A stretch of 64,000 nt of DNA from Aplectana chamaeleonis (lineage: Eukaryota > Nematoda > Chromadorea > Rhabditida > Cosmocercidae), in contig JAPDOI010000897.1 in NCBI GenBank assembly GCA_029168955.1, positions 186,001 to 250,000 on the forward strand. The letters are read 5' to 3'. Positions within the stretch are counted from its first letter, which is position 1; each line of letters opens with the position of its first letter. The notes under the pieces are model-generated. The model did not search any database and had not been told where the DNA came from. It saw only the letters and a program-made list of their open reading frames with translations. Below, one piece after another: positions 20,568-32,359 of the stretch. Both the position numbers and the translations under genes were made by a program.

Positions 20568-21295
20568 GACGAAACCCGTCTGCTAGGTGTGTCTGCGGAC
20601 TTTCCGTCTCTCACGACGAAGCCCGTCTGCTAGGTGTGTATGCGGACTTTCCGTCCCTTACGACAGAACACGTCTGCCGACTCCTTATCGAACCTGTAGA
20701 GTTCAACCCTTCCACTGGCGTAAATAGTAATATGGACATGCGGGTGGATCCTTAGTTCCTCTGCGTCACTGCCACTATCGACGCATCAGACCAATTGACT
20801 AGACACCAGACTGCCATACACCAGCCACGAGACACCAGCCAGCCAGACACCAGACCGCCAGACACCAGCTCGCCAGACACCAGACCGCTAGACACCAGAC
20901 CGCTAGACACCAGTTCGCCAGACACCAGCCACCAGACCGCCAGACATCAGAGCCGCCAACCACCAGATCAACCAGACATCAGCACAAGCTGCCGGCACAC
21001 GCCAGAAGACCAATTCGCTCCGAAATGGCGCCTTATGTACGCTGTGGCAGGGTCTCGCGGGGTCTGCCCCGCCCATTGGCGCGTGAGGGCTTCCCGCCCA
21101 CTAGCCAGCGGGGGCAGCCCCGCCTCATCGAATCGCCTCTGGTCGGTGGGTTTTCCGACACTTCGGCAAAGGACAACAGCAAACAAGTCAAAAACAACAA
21201 TATAGGCTAAATCACAATACTTTACAATGTCATACAATTACTACTAAGCTATAAACAATACAATTACAACAATGGAGCTCTATAGATCACTGACA
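20480..21295 (-). repeat. LTR, right copy (5' LTR of the element), 816 bp
   Basis: It begins TGTTAGACGG and ends ATCACTGACA. Outside a deletion near the left end (joining CACTTGGGG to TGGACCTTCC) and small indels in the CCAGACACC tandem stretch, it is almost identical to the left copy over about 800 bp. Confidence 0.88.
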
Positions 21296-21299
21296 ACAA
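21296..21299. repeat. Target-site duplication ACAA (right)
   Basis: Matches 17390-17393; four-base duplications are usual for Gypsy elements. Confidence 0.7.
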
Positions 21300-23480
21300 C
21301 CAGTACTCCATTTCCACTCCAGCTGAGAGTACAGAGAGTAAATAGAGAATTGAAGTAAGGCCTTAGTGAAGCAATGATCCACCGCTTTCCTACGGGCCTG
21401 CTTTTTCTTGATTTCGGAAGGCATTTCAACTATGCATGTCCAAGGTGCTTCGAAACCCTTCGCAAATTTTTGGGCGTGCTGGTCACGAAATGAACGCCTC
21501 TCTAATTTAGAATTTTCTGCAGGTTACAGGTAATGCTCAGAACTGTGCCATGCGGAGCCAACCCAAAGTATTGAAATTTTGAAAAATGAACGAACTTCCA
21601 CTATGCAATGCCCTATTGAACCTCATGGAGAACCTTCGGTGGACTCATAACCTTTGACCTGCAAAATTGTCCGATGTAACCGATGAAGATTTCATCGAAA
21701 ATCTCAAAATGGGAATCAGATTTCTAATCACCACCACCCCCCAAATTACCACCTGAGCGAAGTCGCACCAAAACCTCAAACTGTTGTCAACGGATAACGA
21801 ACGGCAAGCAACAACGGTGCTTTTAAAAATCGTGGAAAAAACACCATTTGATTGTTCTTCGAGGCCTCCAAATGCACCCCGTAGTGAAGTATCAAAAAAA
21901 TTTTGAGCATCGAACTATATACAGATTTCCACTCCCCCCAAGTTATTTCCCTCTCGCAATTAAGCGGAATCTGAAACAAAGATGAACAAAGGCTAACACC
22001 GGAATCGACGGAAATTTCGTTAGAAATTGTAAAGTATACACCGGAACCTTGTGCAGCAGCTCGAATGACCCTCGGGGTCAGACAGCAAAATTTGAAACGA
22101 TGACCTACTGCAGTTATCTCAAATAGGTGGCACTGCGATTCCGACAATCAACCAAAGGACATCAGTTACGTGATGAGCAGCATCTTAATAACCCCCTTTA
22201 GCAAAGTTTGAGACAATTTCTTTCCGACCAAAGAAGCTTGAAAAATCGAAAAGTGCAATTTTCGGAGGTGGTAGTAAAATTACTAAGAACACTCGAAATG
22301 CTCGACCACTGTGAATGTAAATAGTGTACATTATTAGGAACCTATTCGTATTTGAGGAGGACTTCACGCATTAGAACTTCAGAAAATATGGGAAGTTTTA
22401 TGGCGTGGGTGCGCAGTGTGGACACGCGGTCCGAGGGGCAAAACAGCCGTGGGTGCGCAGTGTGGACACGCGGTCTCTTAAGTGTTAATCATACAGGTCT
22501 CAGAAGAACGATCAACTGTAGTCCTTGCTTAGAGCCATTGGAAGCTCTTCGGCTAGTCGCTCGCTTGCGTTACCTCTGCATTAGGATCGTAAGGAAAGTG
22601 AACATACAGGATTTGTCAGAACGAAAAGCAGCGAAAACGTAACCCAAACATATGTAGCCCTCAAACAACCGCCATTGCTGCATACACTCTATCTACACCC
22701 GATCGTATTTCCTGAGCGATGAATTGCCATAAAACTGTTCACATATTGTAAGTTACGCTTTCAGGGATGCACTCGATCTAGAATATATCCTATTTCATAC
22801 GTGACTTCGACATCTACGGAGAAGCGCGATCTCTTATTGGTCGCCACGTTGTCTTTTATATTCTTCTGTTAGCTCCTTATCTTTTATACCTACTGCTAAG
22901 ATTTTTCTACAGTTCTGGTGCCAGTTATCCTTTTTTCTCGATAGTTTTCATTCCGATTTTGTGTCCGTTGTCCCATTTACGCGGTGGTCCTAACTATTCT
23001 CTTTTTGAAAGTTGGATCCATTCCACATCAAGGGTTTATGTGCCTGTTTCCTGACGTTGAGAATTCCGCGAATATAATTGCACCTTCATTTTCGCTGAAC
23101 TTGAGAAATGTGCTTTCCAAACTTTCTGAGCTCACCTGTTGTCCGATGTTTTTTTTGTATTTTGGTATGAAATTTTTCAAGTAAATCCTAAATTCTCATC
23201 ATTTTCTTCGTTTGGAAGTCTTTCGGGGACAGGGAATGAATACCGCAGTATATGCCTGAATTCACATAAGGATATGAAATTTTGACTACTCAGAATGAAT
23301 TTTGTGTGAATGAAACAGCGACTATGATATCGGACACGGTATCGACTTGTGTCAGGAGTTGCATGGCGTAAGGTCGGAACCGCATGAGCGACACCATCTA
23401 GTGTTTACCATGCAAATCGACCGGAAGACTACTCAGATGAAGAACTGCTTCGCGTCGCTTGTCGCGGATATGTAAAGGCT
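21300..23480. other. No gene recognised
   Basis: Open frames here lack family motifs and splice context. The only structure I see is a 33-bp direct repeat near 22405-22475 (GGGTGCGCAGTGTGGACACG, twice). A related word lies near 17330, just before the LTR element, so it may be the end of an unidentified repeat. Confidence 0.6.
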
Positions 23481-23483
23481 GAA

Positions 23484-23610
23484 AAACCGCGAAATTCTCA
23501 TGGTTTCTACGCGTGCTGGTGCGGAGCGGAGGTTAGAGACAGTGAGAGAGCGCGCGACAGATGGAGGAGCGGAGTCGCGCGCGCCATGAGTCGTGAGAAT
23601 TACGCCGTTT
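23484..23610. mobile_element. Short MITE-like repeat, copy 1
   Basis: The 127-bp stretch is bounded by AAACCGCGAAATTCTCA and the near-inverse TGAGAATTACGCCGTTT. A copy with about 90% of the same sequence lies at 25886-26022. Both contain TACGCGTGCTGGTGCGGAGC. No target duplication is clear. Confidence 0.65.
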
Positions 23611-25885
23611 TACAGAGGATAGTATGTTTGCTGTGTACATATTTGCAAGGCGCTGACTCATTACCTGCTCATCAAATCCTCTTGCTTCGTAGAACAGCTT
23701 CTCTGCTTATCATCAGATGGTACGTTTATGGGACAGATGGGTTTGATACGTGAGAAAGCCGGAGGGCATGTTGCGCGTTTTAGGGTTACTGGAGGAAAGC
23801 GTTTACGTCTCTAAGATCCAACCTTTACGAGCTCCCGATGAAAATACATCAAGAAAACTCGAACCGTGCTGTTTTTTGCGCACGTTGTTCATGGATTGAT
23901 CATAAATTAGCTTGCCAAGCCCAGCTGCCGCGTTATAGCGAAAAACTATTACATCCGGCAACAGTTTACAGAGGAGCTTGTCATCATCGTATTTCTCCTT
24001 GTGAGCCGCCACAAACCGCGTTGTGGGAGACGACATTTTGTGAACATTTCACCGCGCAATGGGCCGAGAATTAAAGAATTTTGGTAAGGGGTATCTACCC
24101 TATTCTCTCAACCCCAACCGCATCCCACCCCCTAATCAGATGTTTCAAACATGCCCGTGGATGGTTGGAGATATGAACAATGGTTTGGCCTTTGGTGATG
24201 GGGGAGGATGAAACTTCATTGTTCTATACTCGATCATGTGACAGCGACAAAAATGGATTTGTTCTATTCGGAAACTTCCCCACCAACATGTGAGGCCAAT
24301 GATTCAGCAATGTATGTCGAAAACACAGCGGCAATGTATGTGAAAACACGAAGGACACCAACTATCTCGAGGGCCGAAAGAAAATGTCAAAAGCGGCCAA
24401 AAAAGCCCTCATCTGTAAAGGAGCACTATTTTGATTACAACATTCAACTCAAATGTCTTCAAAGTTTCTGGGCTCTCGGGTGGGCGTTCCATAAAAAAAT
24501 GCTACGCAGTTAAGCCCTCGGCCTTTTCAGGTGACTTTACTTTTTGTAATCTCATATTCAGAGCCTGAAGCTCCTTGAATGATCTCATACAGCTGTAAAT
24601 GTTTGATTGTACACAAAAAAACATAGTGATTGTCAGCACGGGCGATGCTTTGAAAAACGAGAAAGGCACCTTACGAAGAGTGGGTTACCATTCCGTACCG
24701 TCAACTTGAAGACTATGGCACCATCATTTCATAAGTTATGCTCTGCCGAACGAGCTTACAAACTTATCCTCTCAGAAGCGTTTTAGCCACTACTTTATAC
24801 ATACGTGATCAACTCGCGGCCATCACAGAGATTACTCCTTCTCCAAACTGTTTCCGTCCGCTGGAAGTGTTAAGATGCTGCTCACCCCGAGGTAGGATAG
24901 GAGCATGGTCTAGCAGACCACTTGCCTCTAGAACGTCGAGAAGACATGTGGCAGATTTTAGATAGCCTCGGTTTTTAAGCATCATCTGAGTTTATTCTGA
25001 TTAGCATTAACTCAGGACAATGCCTGGTACGATCTCAGAGCATCTGAAGAAGGGTCGGTTGAGTTAGTCTGGCTCGATAGTTCACCATCGCTCCGAGTAC
25101 GAGAGAATGCGTTACTACTCAAGTTTTTGAATTTATTCCAGCACAGTCTATTACTTTTGAATGGTAGACGAACAGTCGTCGGCACAGATCATATTGAAAC
25201 TTTGCGTTTCCTATATTGTGTGCTGGACCGAATGCGGTGCACATATGACCCGAATCGGCAATACCCCGGTGGGTGAGGGACGGGTTCACCCGCTCACCCT
25301 ACTGTATTATTGCTGTAATAGGAATGTATTGCCTACTCTAACCCTGGGGACTTATGACCTAATCCTCCCATTTTCTGTGTCTGGGGGCACACTTTAAAAG
25401 AACACCATACACAAGAATGTAAACCATAAAATACGATCGGATGCGATCCGATAATTATGAACAACGACAGCAGAACGGTTACTGTTTATTGTATAGAAGT
25501 TAATGTGTGAGAGATGAGTAGGAAGTGGATAGGAGTAAAGACAGAATCATGTCTGTCATATTTATGTATTAATTATAACCTACGGGGCGTGCGGGTGCAA
25601 TAAGAGCCGGACCAAGGTCCGACTGGAGGAGAACTGTAGTATGAATGTAATGTAGAGTTGTTAGGACTGAGTAGCCCCTCGAACAGCGACGTATAAATTG
25701 AGGAAGGCAGCAAAGAGAAAATGGTAGCCGGCTGCCGACGGCGGTGGGAGAGGAGACGAAAATGGCCGTCCCCCTTCGCCCGACAGCATCAATCTAGCTG
25801 GTTGGTCGCCGCTGATCGAAGGGGTGGTCACGCTGCAGACCCACCCTGGGAGCGGAAGCTCGCCTTCGCGACAACATATGCTATA
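23611..25885. other. No gene recognised
   Basis: I find no conserved domain, no consistent exon chain and no tRNA here. The stretch lies between the two copies of the short MITE and precedes the ASP-like gene. Confidence 0.55.
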
Positions 25886-26022
25886 AAACCGCGAAATTCT
25901 CATGGTTTCTACGCGTGCTGGTGCGGAGCAGAGGTTAGAGACAATGAGAGAGCGCATGACAGAAGGAGGGAGCAGAATCGCACGCGCCGCTCGCGCCACG
26001 AGTCGTGAGAATCACGACGTTT
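25886..26022. mobile_element. Short MITE-like repeat, copy 2
   Basis: Same family and orientation as 23484-23610, with ends AAACCGCGAAATTCTCA and TGAGAATCACGACGTTT. It sits about 260 bp upstream of the ASP-like start codon, so it could lie in its promoter region. Confidence 0.65.
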
Positions 26023-26243
26023 CACAGAGCATATGTGCATCGAGTTTCCGCCAACGCACAACAAAGAACGCGAAGTATAAACACGATCCGTGCCAACTGT
26101 AACTTGACCGATTATGTTGACCGAACAAAGCCCTTCTATGTTGGCTTCACATCAGCTGTTCCAACGAATCGATATCACGTGAATTTCATAAAAGTGGCCT
26201 GTGCCTGACGTTGAACAATTGTCGAACGTCACGAAGGTAACAG

Positions 26244-26250
26244 TATATAA
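26244..26250 (+). promoter_or_regulatory. TATA-like box upstream of ASP-like gene
   Basis: TATATAA lies 35 bp before the ATG at 26285. If used, transcription would begin only a few bases before the start codon, which would fit a short leader or trans-splicing. The evidence is position and sequence only. Confidence 0.35.
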
Positions 26251-26284
26251 CAGCGATCCCACCTTGCATCCTGAGATAGTCATC

Positions 26285-29200
26285 ATGTGGATCTCTGTTG
26301 AAGCGCTGGGACTGCTGGGTTCACTGGCTGTAAGTTATCATGCCACACAAGTCTTCTCTTCTTCAATCACTTCGAAATTAGTTCTTCAAGGTGGTGAGCA
26401 TCTGCGAATCAGACTTCAACTGCGACGGGCCAACTCTCTCTGTTAAACAGCGAGAAGATTTCCTGGATGTCCACAACAAACTCCGTCAAAGCGTTGCGAA
26501 AGGTGGTGTGGAGGATAAGGCGAAAAAGGCTCTGCCCCACAGCAACCAGATGTATAAAATGGTACGTTTCTTCAGATTTTGAATCATACACTGCCCCAAA
26601 TCGTCACCGTACTGTCATAAATTGAAAGAAAAACGCCTCCTGCTCGTGTGGATCTGAGCTCTTCATACAGGTTGCGTCCTACGCCTAGAGCGAGAAAGTT
26701 CGAATGACTGCTCAGCACTTCGCTAGCGGTCGGTTAGCGTCTTGAATTTTCAAATTCCAGCAGTTACTGCTTAGCCCTTGACTGATAATATGTAAGCTCC
26801 TTCAATTATAAAACTTGAAGGACAGTCTCTCGAGCAACTGTCCGACACACGGTGTTGCATAGATAGTGAGGGCCGAAAAGCGAGAAATAGCCGAACCAAG
26901 CGTCGTGGCTGGACGTCGTTGAATTCACTCAGAAATTTTCGAACAAGTTACCCGAGACTCTTAAATAAGTTGCGTGATGGCCACACGTAGAATACTTGAA
27001 GTTCAGAAGGAACATGAAGCGATTTTACGTGTAAATTGGTAAGATTTTCGATATAGGTATCATGCAACTTGTGCTAATATACATGTATTCCAAAGGCATC
27101 GTACACGATGAAAACCATACTTGGGTTTTTGACGTTTTCGTGTTGGTATATCCTTATAGTGATCAAAGGTTGCAAAAGATCCTCTCAAAAACGTCAACGT
27201 TTCAAGAAGAACTCATTTCAAAGAAGTTCAAATCAAATTTGAACTATGCGCCGACGTCAGCTTGGGATAGTGATTACGTGAGATTTTGTTGCATTTCTTT
27301 CTTTCTCTGAATGTCGATTAATTTTTATTGCTTGGCATGAGACTGGGGTGGTGGCCATCGTGTATCAACACCCTCGAGGAGGCGGGAGAAACGGGAGAGA
27401 CGCAGCCAGTGGGCTATCGCTAGCCCCGTGTTGCGTCCAATCAGGAACCTCGCTCCTCCCCCGTTTCTCCCGCCTCCCGAGTGGTGTTGATACACGATGG
27501 CCAACACCCATGAGACTGCAATCTTTCTGGAAGGCGCTCCGCATGTGTGCACGAACTGGCATCTGAGCTCTAGAAACTCTAATTCTAGCTCGTTTTTCAC
27601 CGCGCTACCTTCGTAGTTTTTCAGCTGTTTTCGATCTGTACTGATTTTCGTACTTTTTTCAATAAAGTTTTTCATCGTGACCATTGCCTTTAGGTTACCT
27701 GCGACTTCTCTTGTACCATTTGATTTACATGTAGCATATTGAAGGCGCACTCTCGTTGATATGTTGAATGTAATTTAAGTCACCTGAGAAAAGTCACAAG
27801 TAACTTACATTGGCTGAAATATGCTACAAGTGACCTGTTTCCGTCCTCGTACCTTACAGGTTACTAATTTTGATTCTTCTGAGTATTGGTCAATTGCGAA
27901 ATCTCACCAATCGCAGCGGTGCCGCAAAAGCCAGCGGCAGCGTAACACCCTAGTGAACTAGACCCTCAGCGATTGCTTCTGACTGAGATACTATTTTCTC
28001 AGAAATGCGATTTAAAAGTTGGAATTCTAGTTTTGTTTTCTTAGGAATGGAGATGCGATCTTGAAAAGATGGCAAAAGAACTTGTGCAAGACTGCCGTAC
28101 TACACAACACCCAACAGCAACAAATGGACTCAACTACAAGTCGTATGTCTTGAAATAGTTATGCGGTGGTCAAACTACATACAGTCTCAGTAAGCAACTG
28201 CTTGTAATTCAGATATGTCAAAGCCGACGCTGGAGTAAAAACGCCTCTTGAGTCAGCACTGAAAACTTGGTCAGAGCAAGTCGCAGCGGAAGATTGGCCA
28301 ACGGACAATAAATTCACCACTGTGGCTGATCTTGCCAAGCTTCAACAATTCGCAAACGTGAGCTGAAAGATGGAGATCTATATTGAAAACACTGATTTGA
28401 ACAATACATGTTTTAAAGATGATCCAAGGGCAAACGACAACTGTTGGATGCTATGAAGCAAAGTGTGGTGACTCGGCAGATCCGGCCTTATCATCTGCAG
28501 CATGTGTGTATGGACTGCCGTGAGTCTGCTTATTGATTTCCTGCAGGTGAATCGATATTATTGTGTATCGACGGCGCTTTCTAGTGATGTGGAGGTTAAT
28601 AAGGCTGTATACCACAAGACCACAAGAACGTGTTCGGCTACTCGAGGGTGCTCAAAAATCAAGCCGGCAAAGTGTGACGACGGTCTCTGTGTTATCGGTG
28701 AGCGACAAGCTGTAATAATTCCTTTGACTGTTTTATCTCCAGCAACATAAGCGACAGGTTGGTGGGAGGATTTCTTACATTCTCCATCCAGTGCCCGTAT
28801 TCATGGAACTGCTTTCCGGGAAGGCCCAATATCCGTCAAACTGCTTTCCGGGAGGGCCCAATGTCCGCCTGGCTGATACATCGGCTCGTTCTAAAAACCT
28901 TCCCAGGAGTCTCCCGAAGTTTCATGAATACGGCCACAAGTGTGCATGAGTGAGGCAGAGCATTCTACATTTCCGACTTCTGTTTATTTGGAAGAAGCCC
29001 ATGACAAGAAGTACCTGCGGTCCCCGTTTCTAAGGAGAGTTTTAAAGAAAGGTTAGAAGCAGATAACAAGTTTTTTTCCCTTCTTAAGAGTCCCAGTTTA
29101 GAACATTCAGAATCATGGAATGCAGGGAAAGTAGCGGTAGACGAAATCACTAACTGTACCATGCCTTGCGAAACCACTGCAGGGATTTTTTGTCGCTCGA

Positions 29201-32200
29201 GAAGGCTAATGAGAAAATTGGCTGGTTCGCAAGAATTACCTGTTTGTTCCAATGGGACGCTGGCCAGAAAATATGATCTCTGTCACCTACGGCTCGCAGA
29301 GATGCTCATTATCGTCTCTGAAATCTGGACAGAAACACACTACACAGACCTTGAGAGGCTGCTCTACCCACACAAATTGCGGAGTGCAATACCACCTCGA
29401 GGGTGGGCAATATACATCACTGTCCCCTTTTTCCATGGTAATCATGCTCGGGGGGGGGGTGATGTCAGTTATCTTGTAATGAAATTTATTTGTCCACTCC
29501 TTGTCAATCAATTGTTTCAAATGTCGTTTGCAGGCACTAGATTGAGGAAAAGATGGTTAAAAGGAAACATTTCGCCAATTTTGCTTTTACTGAGTTTAAA
29601 CGACCATAAAGAGTCCATTCTTCTTGGAAACTTCCCCATCAGTGTGTGAGTATGCATGACCGTAGGAGCATTACAAACCGACTTTGAAATCAATCCCGAC
29701 AACTTGTCAGATCGCTACTGGCTACCTACACTCCCTCTTTTTTGAAAAGTATTGCATATGTAGTACACATATTGCAGAAAATTGCCCAATCACCGAGATG
29801 GCCGAAACTCTAAGGGTGAACGTGACGGATATGCACAACTACCGGAGGTTTGTCGTTGGAATCTACTGAAGCATTTTCGCAATACTATGTCGACAGTATC
29901 AACCAATTGTTGCTAACAGTTGTGTTTAGAAAACTTATTTCACATGGTCAGGTCGAAAACATGAACAAAAAGAAACTTCCGCAGGCGTCAAACATGATTC
30001 AGCTGGTGAGCCTCGATCACGTCTTTAACTAAGTAACTGGAGGCAGGGTCAACAAAATAACATTCAGAAGATTGTCCAAGCCTGATTGTTGTTGCGAATG
30101 CGATGGTAGCCTCTAGTGTTTCTATGGCACGCATGCCCGAATGGAATCTTCCTAGGCGCGAGGTCAGCCCCTAGACCCACAGCGACGATGATGACTCGGC
30201 CACCGCCTCCATTACCGGCCGAAACTAGCGATGAACCTAAGTTAGGTTTTAGGGGTCGTTTATACTTCCGCTGACGAGCGGCGCGGCGAAGTGCAATTCT
30301 ACAATATCGATCGTGCCACGCCGCGCGATCAATATTACAGAAATGCGCTGTGCCGCGCCGCTCAGAGGCGGTACTGTAAACGACGTCTTAGAGTTCCACC
30401 GCAGCGCGGCGCAATTTCACGACTCATATGCGAATCGACCAGCAGCGCGTTAGCGATCGATTTTCATAGAAAACATCTCATCGCGCCGCGCTGCGATGGA
30501 ACTCTAAAGTAGGCCTAAGGCGACCAGCCCCGTGAGGCCGTTGCCCCCTCGACCACTAATGCCGGTCGATGGTCTAAAAACCATTATCGACGAACTGCGC
30601 ACTAGACAACGATCCCTATACAACGTAGTGAAAACATATAGAACACAACAACAAGAAACCACTCTGTAACCGGTATAATGAGCAAAAATAGGGAATTAGC
30701 AAATTAGTTTATTAGGCAAGAATAGAGTACGTGTTATAAAGGGTTTATCGCTCAAAGCGCTAGTGGGAAACCCAGACCTTGGAGCTCTCAGTTTCGACGG
30801 AATAATCCTTCATGGTGCGCAACTACTCAATCAGATACCGGGAACCCTAGGGGCCAATTCCTAGCTGGAGCAGTCCAAGAACCACGAGGACTTATTATCA
30901 GGAAGGTTCCTGGGCTGACGGCCCGTTGCTTATGGGGCCTGAGACAGGATGCCCGACTCGCGTCGGCCATATACGGGGTAGAGAATCAAGGACCCGTTCT
31001 CGCAGACGGGCGGTCGATGGCGAATCGCCGGTGGCAGGTCGATTCGGAGTTGGCAGGGTCTGGCGCCGCCCGTATACGGCGCAGCTTTCGGTGTCGACGG
31101 TAGGTCGCATGACCCCTGGCGCCCCACTGCCAGAAGTCGCGATCGGCGACAACTTTTGATCTGTAGGATAAGGAATGACTCGGTTGTGTTTCTGTTTGCG
31201 TTTTTTGGCTGATTGTCAGTAGTTTGGCTTTCTAGTTGACCGCTTGCAACAAAACGGCCAAAAATGCTAAAAATCGTTCCAGGGGTGCGTTCCAAGAATG
31301 TTTCCATGATGCCGTGGGAGGGCAAATAACGTTTCCATGGACAAACCTGTTGCCCATTGCCACGAATTATAACTGTAAATTGCTTCCACGCGGCCGTGGC
31401 TACGTTTCCATGGAAGCCTTTTACCATGGGAATGTTCTTGGAACGCACCCCAGAAAGGGAACCTCTAGAGATCGAATCTCTAAAGTGTGGATTCGTAATA
31501 TTCATAGTATCTTATACTTGCCAGTTGTATTTAAAATTTGTATCTCCGCTCTCGGAAGCTTTACCTTCGAAAAATAGGGCGATCACATACAATGAAACAC
31601 ACTGTACCAATATGTGTCCTGCCCTTAAACGCTTAATTAATTTTTACTCAAGAGGTTAACAAGAGCAACCCAAATAGCGCGTCGCGATATTTCCCTTATT
31701 TTGTTGTTCTAGAAGTATGATAAGGAACTGGAAAAACTTGCGATCGAAAATGTATGCTTGTGCTCGCTTGACACAAAGGTTCCCAATGACCTACAGCAGA
31801 ATGTCCACTCGGCGCCAATCATCTCAGCTCCGGACCAACTCACTGCTCTTTATAACGTATGTCTATTTCTACATAATCTTCCATTGACATATCCTTTTGT
31901 ACTTTCTTTCTGAACCCTTTCCAGGCCGTGAAAGTTTGGTGGTCTCGAGTGAGGAATGTTGCTGGACCCGGAGACGACGTGACCTATAAGAATGAGTACG
32001 TCAATAGTGATATCAGTTTCTCTACAAGGGTGAGAGAATAGCTTTCGTATTATCCTAAGTCTCATCTCAACATGTTCCGAACCTCATTTTCAGATGGCGT
32101 GGGCAACTACGCGGTCATTAGGATGCGCAGTTTCTACAAAGGAAAAGTGTCCTGATCAGTGGTATTCGACATGCATATACAAACCAGGGTACTATTTCAG

Positions 32201-32359
32201 TTTAGGATTACGTTTTTTATAGTAGGAGAATTGACTAGAGCAGGTTATTTCAGAGGAAACGTTGTCGGTGAAGCTCTCTACCAGAAGGGAGTGCCATGCA
32301 CTGCTTGTCCGGGTGGTGCCCCATGCAGTTCGTACTACAAGCTGTGCGAGCTTCCCTAG
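26285..32359 (+). CDS. Two-CAP-domain secreted protein, Ancylostoma secreted protein (ASP-1-like), 12 exons
   Basis: Exons: 26285-26329, 26391-26561, 28045-28142, 28213-28357, 28419-28519, 28585-28697, 29778-29847, 29930-30005, 31713-31856, 31925-32029, 32094-32188, 32254-32359. They sum to 1269 bases (422 codons plus TAG) and every junction keeps frame with GT-AG ends. Exon 1 encodes a hydrophobic signal peptide (MWISVEALGLLGSLA). CAP domain 1 opens with CESDFNCDGP and DVHNKLRQSVAKG; a Cys-rich hinge (CSATRGCSKIKPAKCDDGLC) follows. CAP domain 2 has ENCPITEM, DMHNYRRKLISHGQ, WWSRVRNVAGPGDDV, MAWATTRSLGCA and the Cys-rich end CTACPGGAPCSSYYKLC. Length and layout match hookworm ASP-1 (about 424 residues). 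These secreted SCP/TAPS proteins are released by infective larvae; the molecular function is unsettled. No break is seen. Confidence 0.94.
27094..27290. mobile_element. Partial MITE, relative of 2677-3213
   Basis: AGGCATCGTACACGATGAAA after CCAA (degenerate TTAA), then ACCATACTTGGGTTTTTGA and CCTATAGTGATCAAAGG, parallels the left half of 2677-3213. A right terminus is not recognisable. Confidence 0.6.
27349..27504. repeat. Inverted repeat with about 45-bp arms
   Basis: TGGCCATCGTGTATCAACACC and GGCGGGAGAAACGGG on the left are mirrored by CCCGTTTCTCCCGCC and GGTGTTGATACACGATGGCCA. It is likely a foldback MITE inside the intronic element. Confidence 0.85.
28791..28936. mobile_element. Small MITE with internal 33-bp direct repeat, intron 6
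   Basis: GTGCCCGTATTCATGGAACT and its near-inverse AGTTTCATGAATACGGCCAC bound the element. AACTGCTTTCCGGGAAGGCC occurs twice inside, 33 bp apart. Confidence 0.65.
30255..30384. repeat. GC-rich foldback repeat, first of an adjacent pair
   Basis: GTCGTTTATACTTCCGCTGA and GAGCGGCGCGGC are mirrored by GCCGCGCCGCTC and GTACTGTAAACGAC. It lies in ASP-like intron 8. Confidence 0.75.
30387..30509. repeat. GC-rich foldback repeat, second of the pair
   Basis: CTTAGAGTTCCACCGCAGCG is mirrored by CGCTGCGATGGAACTCTAAAG. It starts two bases after the previous foldback ends, and both carry GCGCGGCGC-like cores. Confidence 0.8.
31282..31451. mobile_element. MITE with about 27-bp TIRs, intron 8
   Basis: GGGGTGCGTTCCAAGAATG at the left is mirrored as CATGGGAATGTTCTTGGAAC then GCACCCC at the right. 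TTTCCATG occurs repeatedly inside. No target duplication could be assigned. Confidence 0.75.

Larger units (their letters stand above)
17394..21295 (-). mobile_element. LTR retrotransposon (Gypsy-like), pol-deficient, transcribed right to left
   Basis: Two direct LTRs (17394-18476 and 20480-21295), each TG...CA, bound a 2.0-kb interior, with a 4-bp ACAA duplication outside. On the minus strand the sequence right after the 5' LTR (right copy) is TGGGGGCCAAGCC, a plausible primer-binding site (TGGGGGC, as for tRNA-Pro). A purine run GGAGGAGGGA precedes the 3' LTR (left copy). The interior encodes gag-like and protease-like segments but no RT, RNase H or integrase motif. It is therefore an internally deleted, non-autonomous element. 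The nearly identical LTRs suggest a recent insertion. Confidence 0.88.
26928..27883. mobile_element. 'AGTTAC' family TIR element, copy C, in ASP-like intron 2
   Basis: It starts CTCAGAAATTTTCGAACAAG and ends TGATTCTTCTGAG. The subterminal DNA has the same GTTACATG/AAGTTGCGTGA words as copies A and B (2484-4669). Inside it are a partial TTAA-type MITE end and a palindrome. The ends are more diverged than in A and B. Confidence 0.55.
26285..28697 (+). other. Signal peptide and CAP domain 1 exons (1-6) of the ASP-like gene
   Basis: Domain 1 runs from VHNKLRQSVAKG through MYKM/EWRCDLEKMAKELVQDC, KTWSEQVAAEDWP and FANMIQGQTTTVGCYEAKC to the hinge. The exon 5/6 join uses the acceptor TTTCTAG at 28581-28584. 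The earlier CTGCAG near 28550 would bring a stop codon. Confidence 0.88.
29778..32359 (+). other. CAP domain 2 exons (7-12) of the ASP-like gene
   Basis: After the hinge, exon 7 restarts with NCPITEMAETLRVNVTDMHN. Exon 8 adds the Lys-rich loop ending SNMIQL. Exons 9-11 carry the core with WW, the MAWATT motif and a Cys pair. Exon 12 carries the terminal disulphide-rich module and stop. Intron 8 (30006-31712) is the largest in this half and is packed with foldback repeats. Confidence 0.9.

Noticed and set aside
17386..21237. Idea that the 17.4-18.5 kb and 20.5-21.3 kb repeats are a segmental gene duplication
   Set aside because: The TG...CA ends, ACAA flanks, primer-binding-like and purine-rich sites show they are LTRs.
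21776..22147. 123-codon minus-strand open frame
   Set aside because: It shows no motif or splice context, and the region has no other sign of a gene.
28520..28584. CTGCAG acceptor near 28550 for ASP-like exon 6
   Set aside because: Joining exon 5 (CTG CC) there gives an immediate TGA; the TTTCTAG acceptor at 28581-28584 restores frame and matches the conserved hinge.
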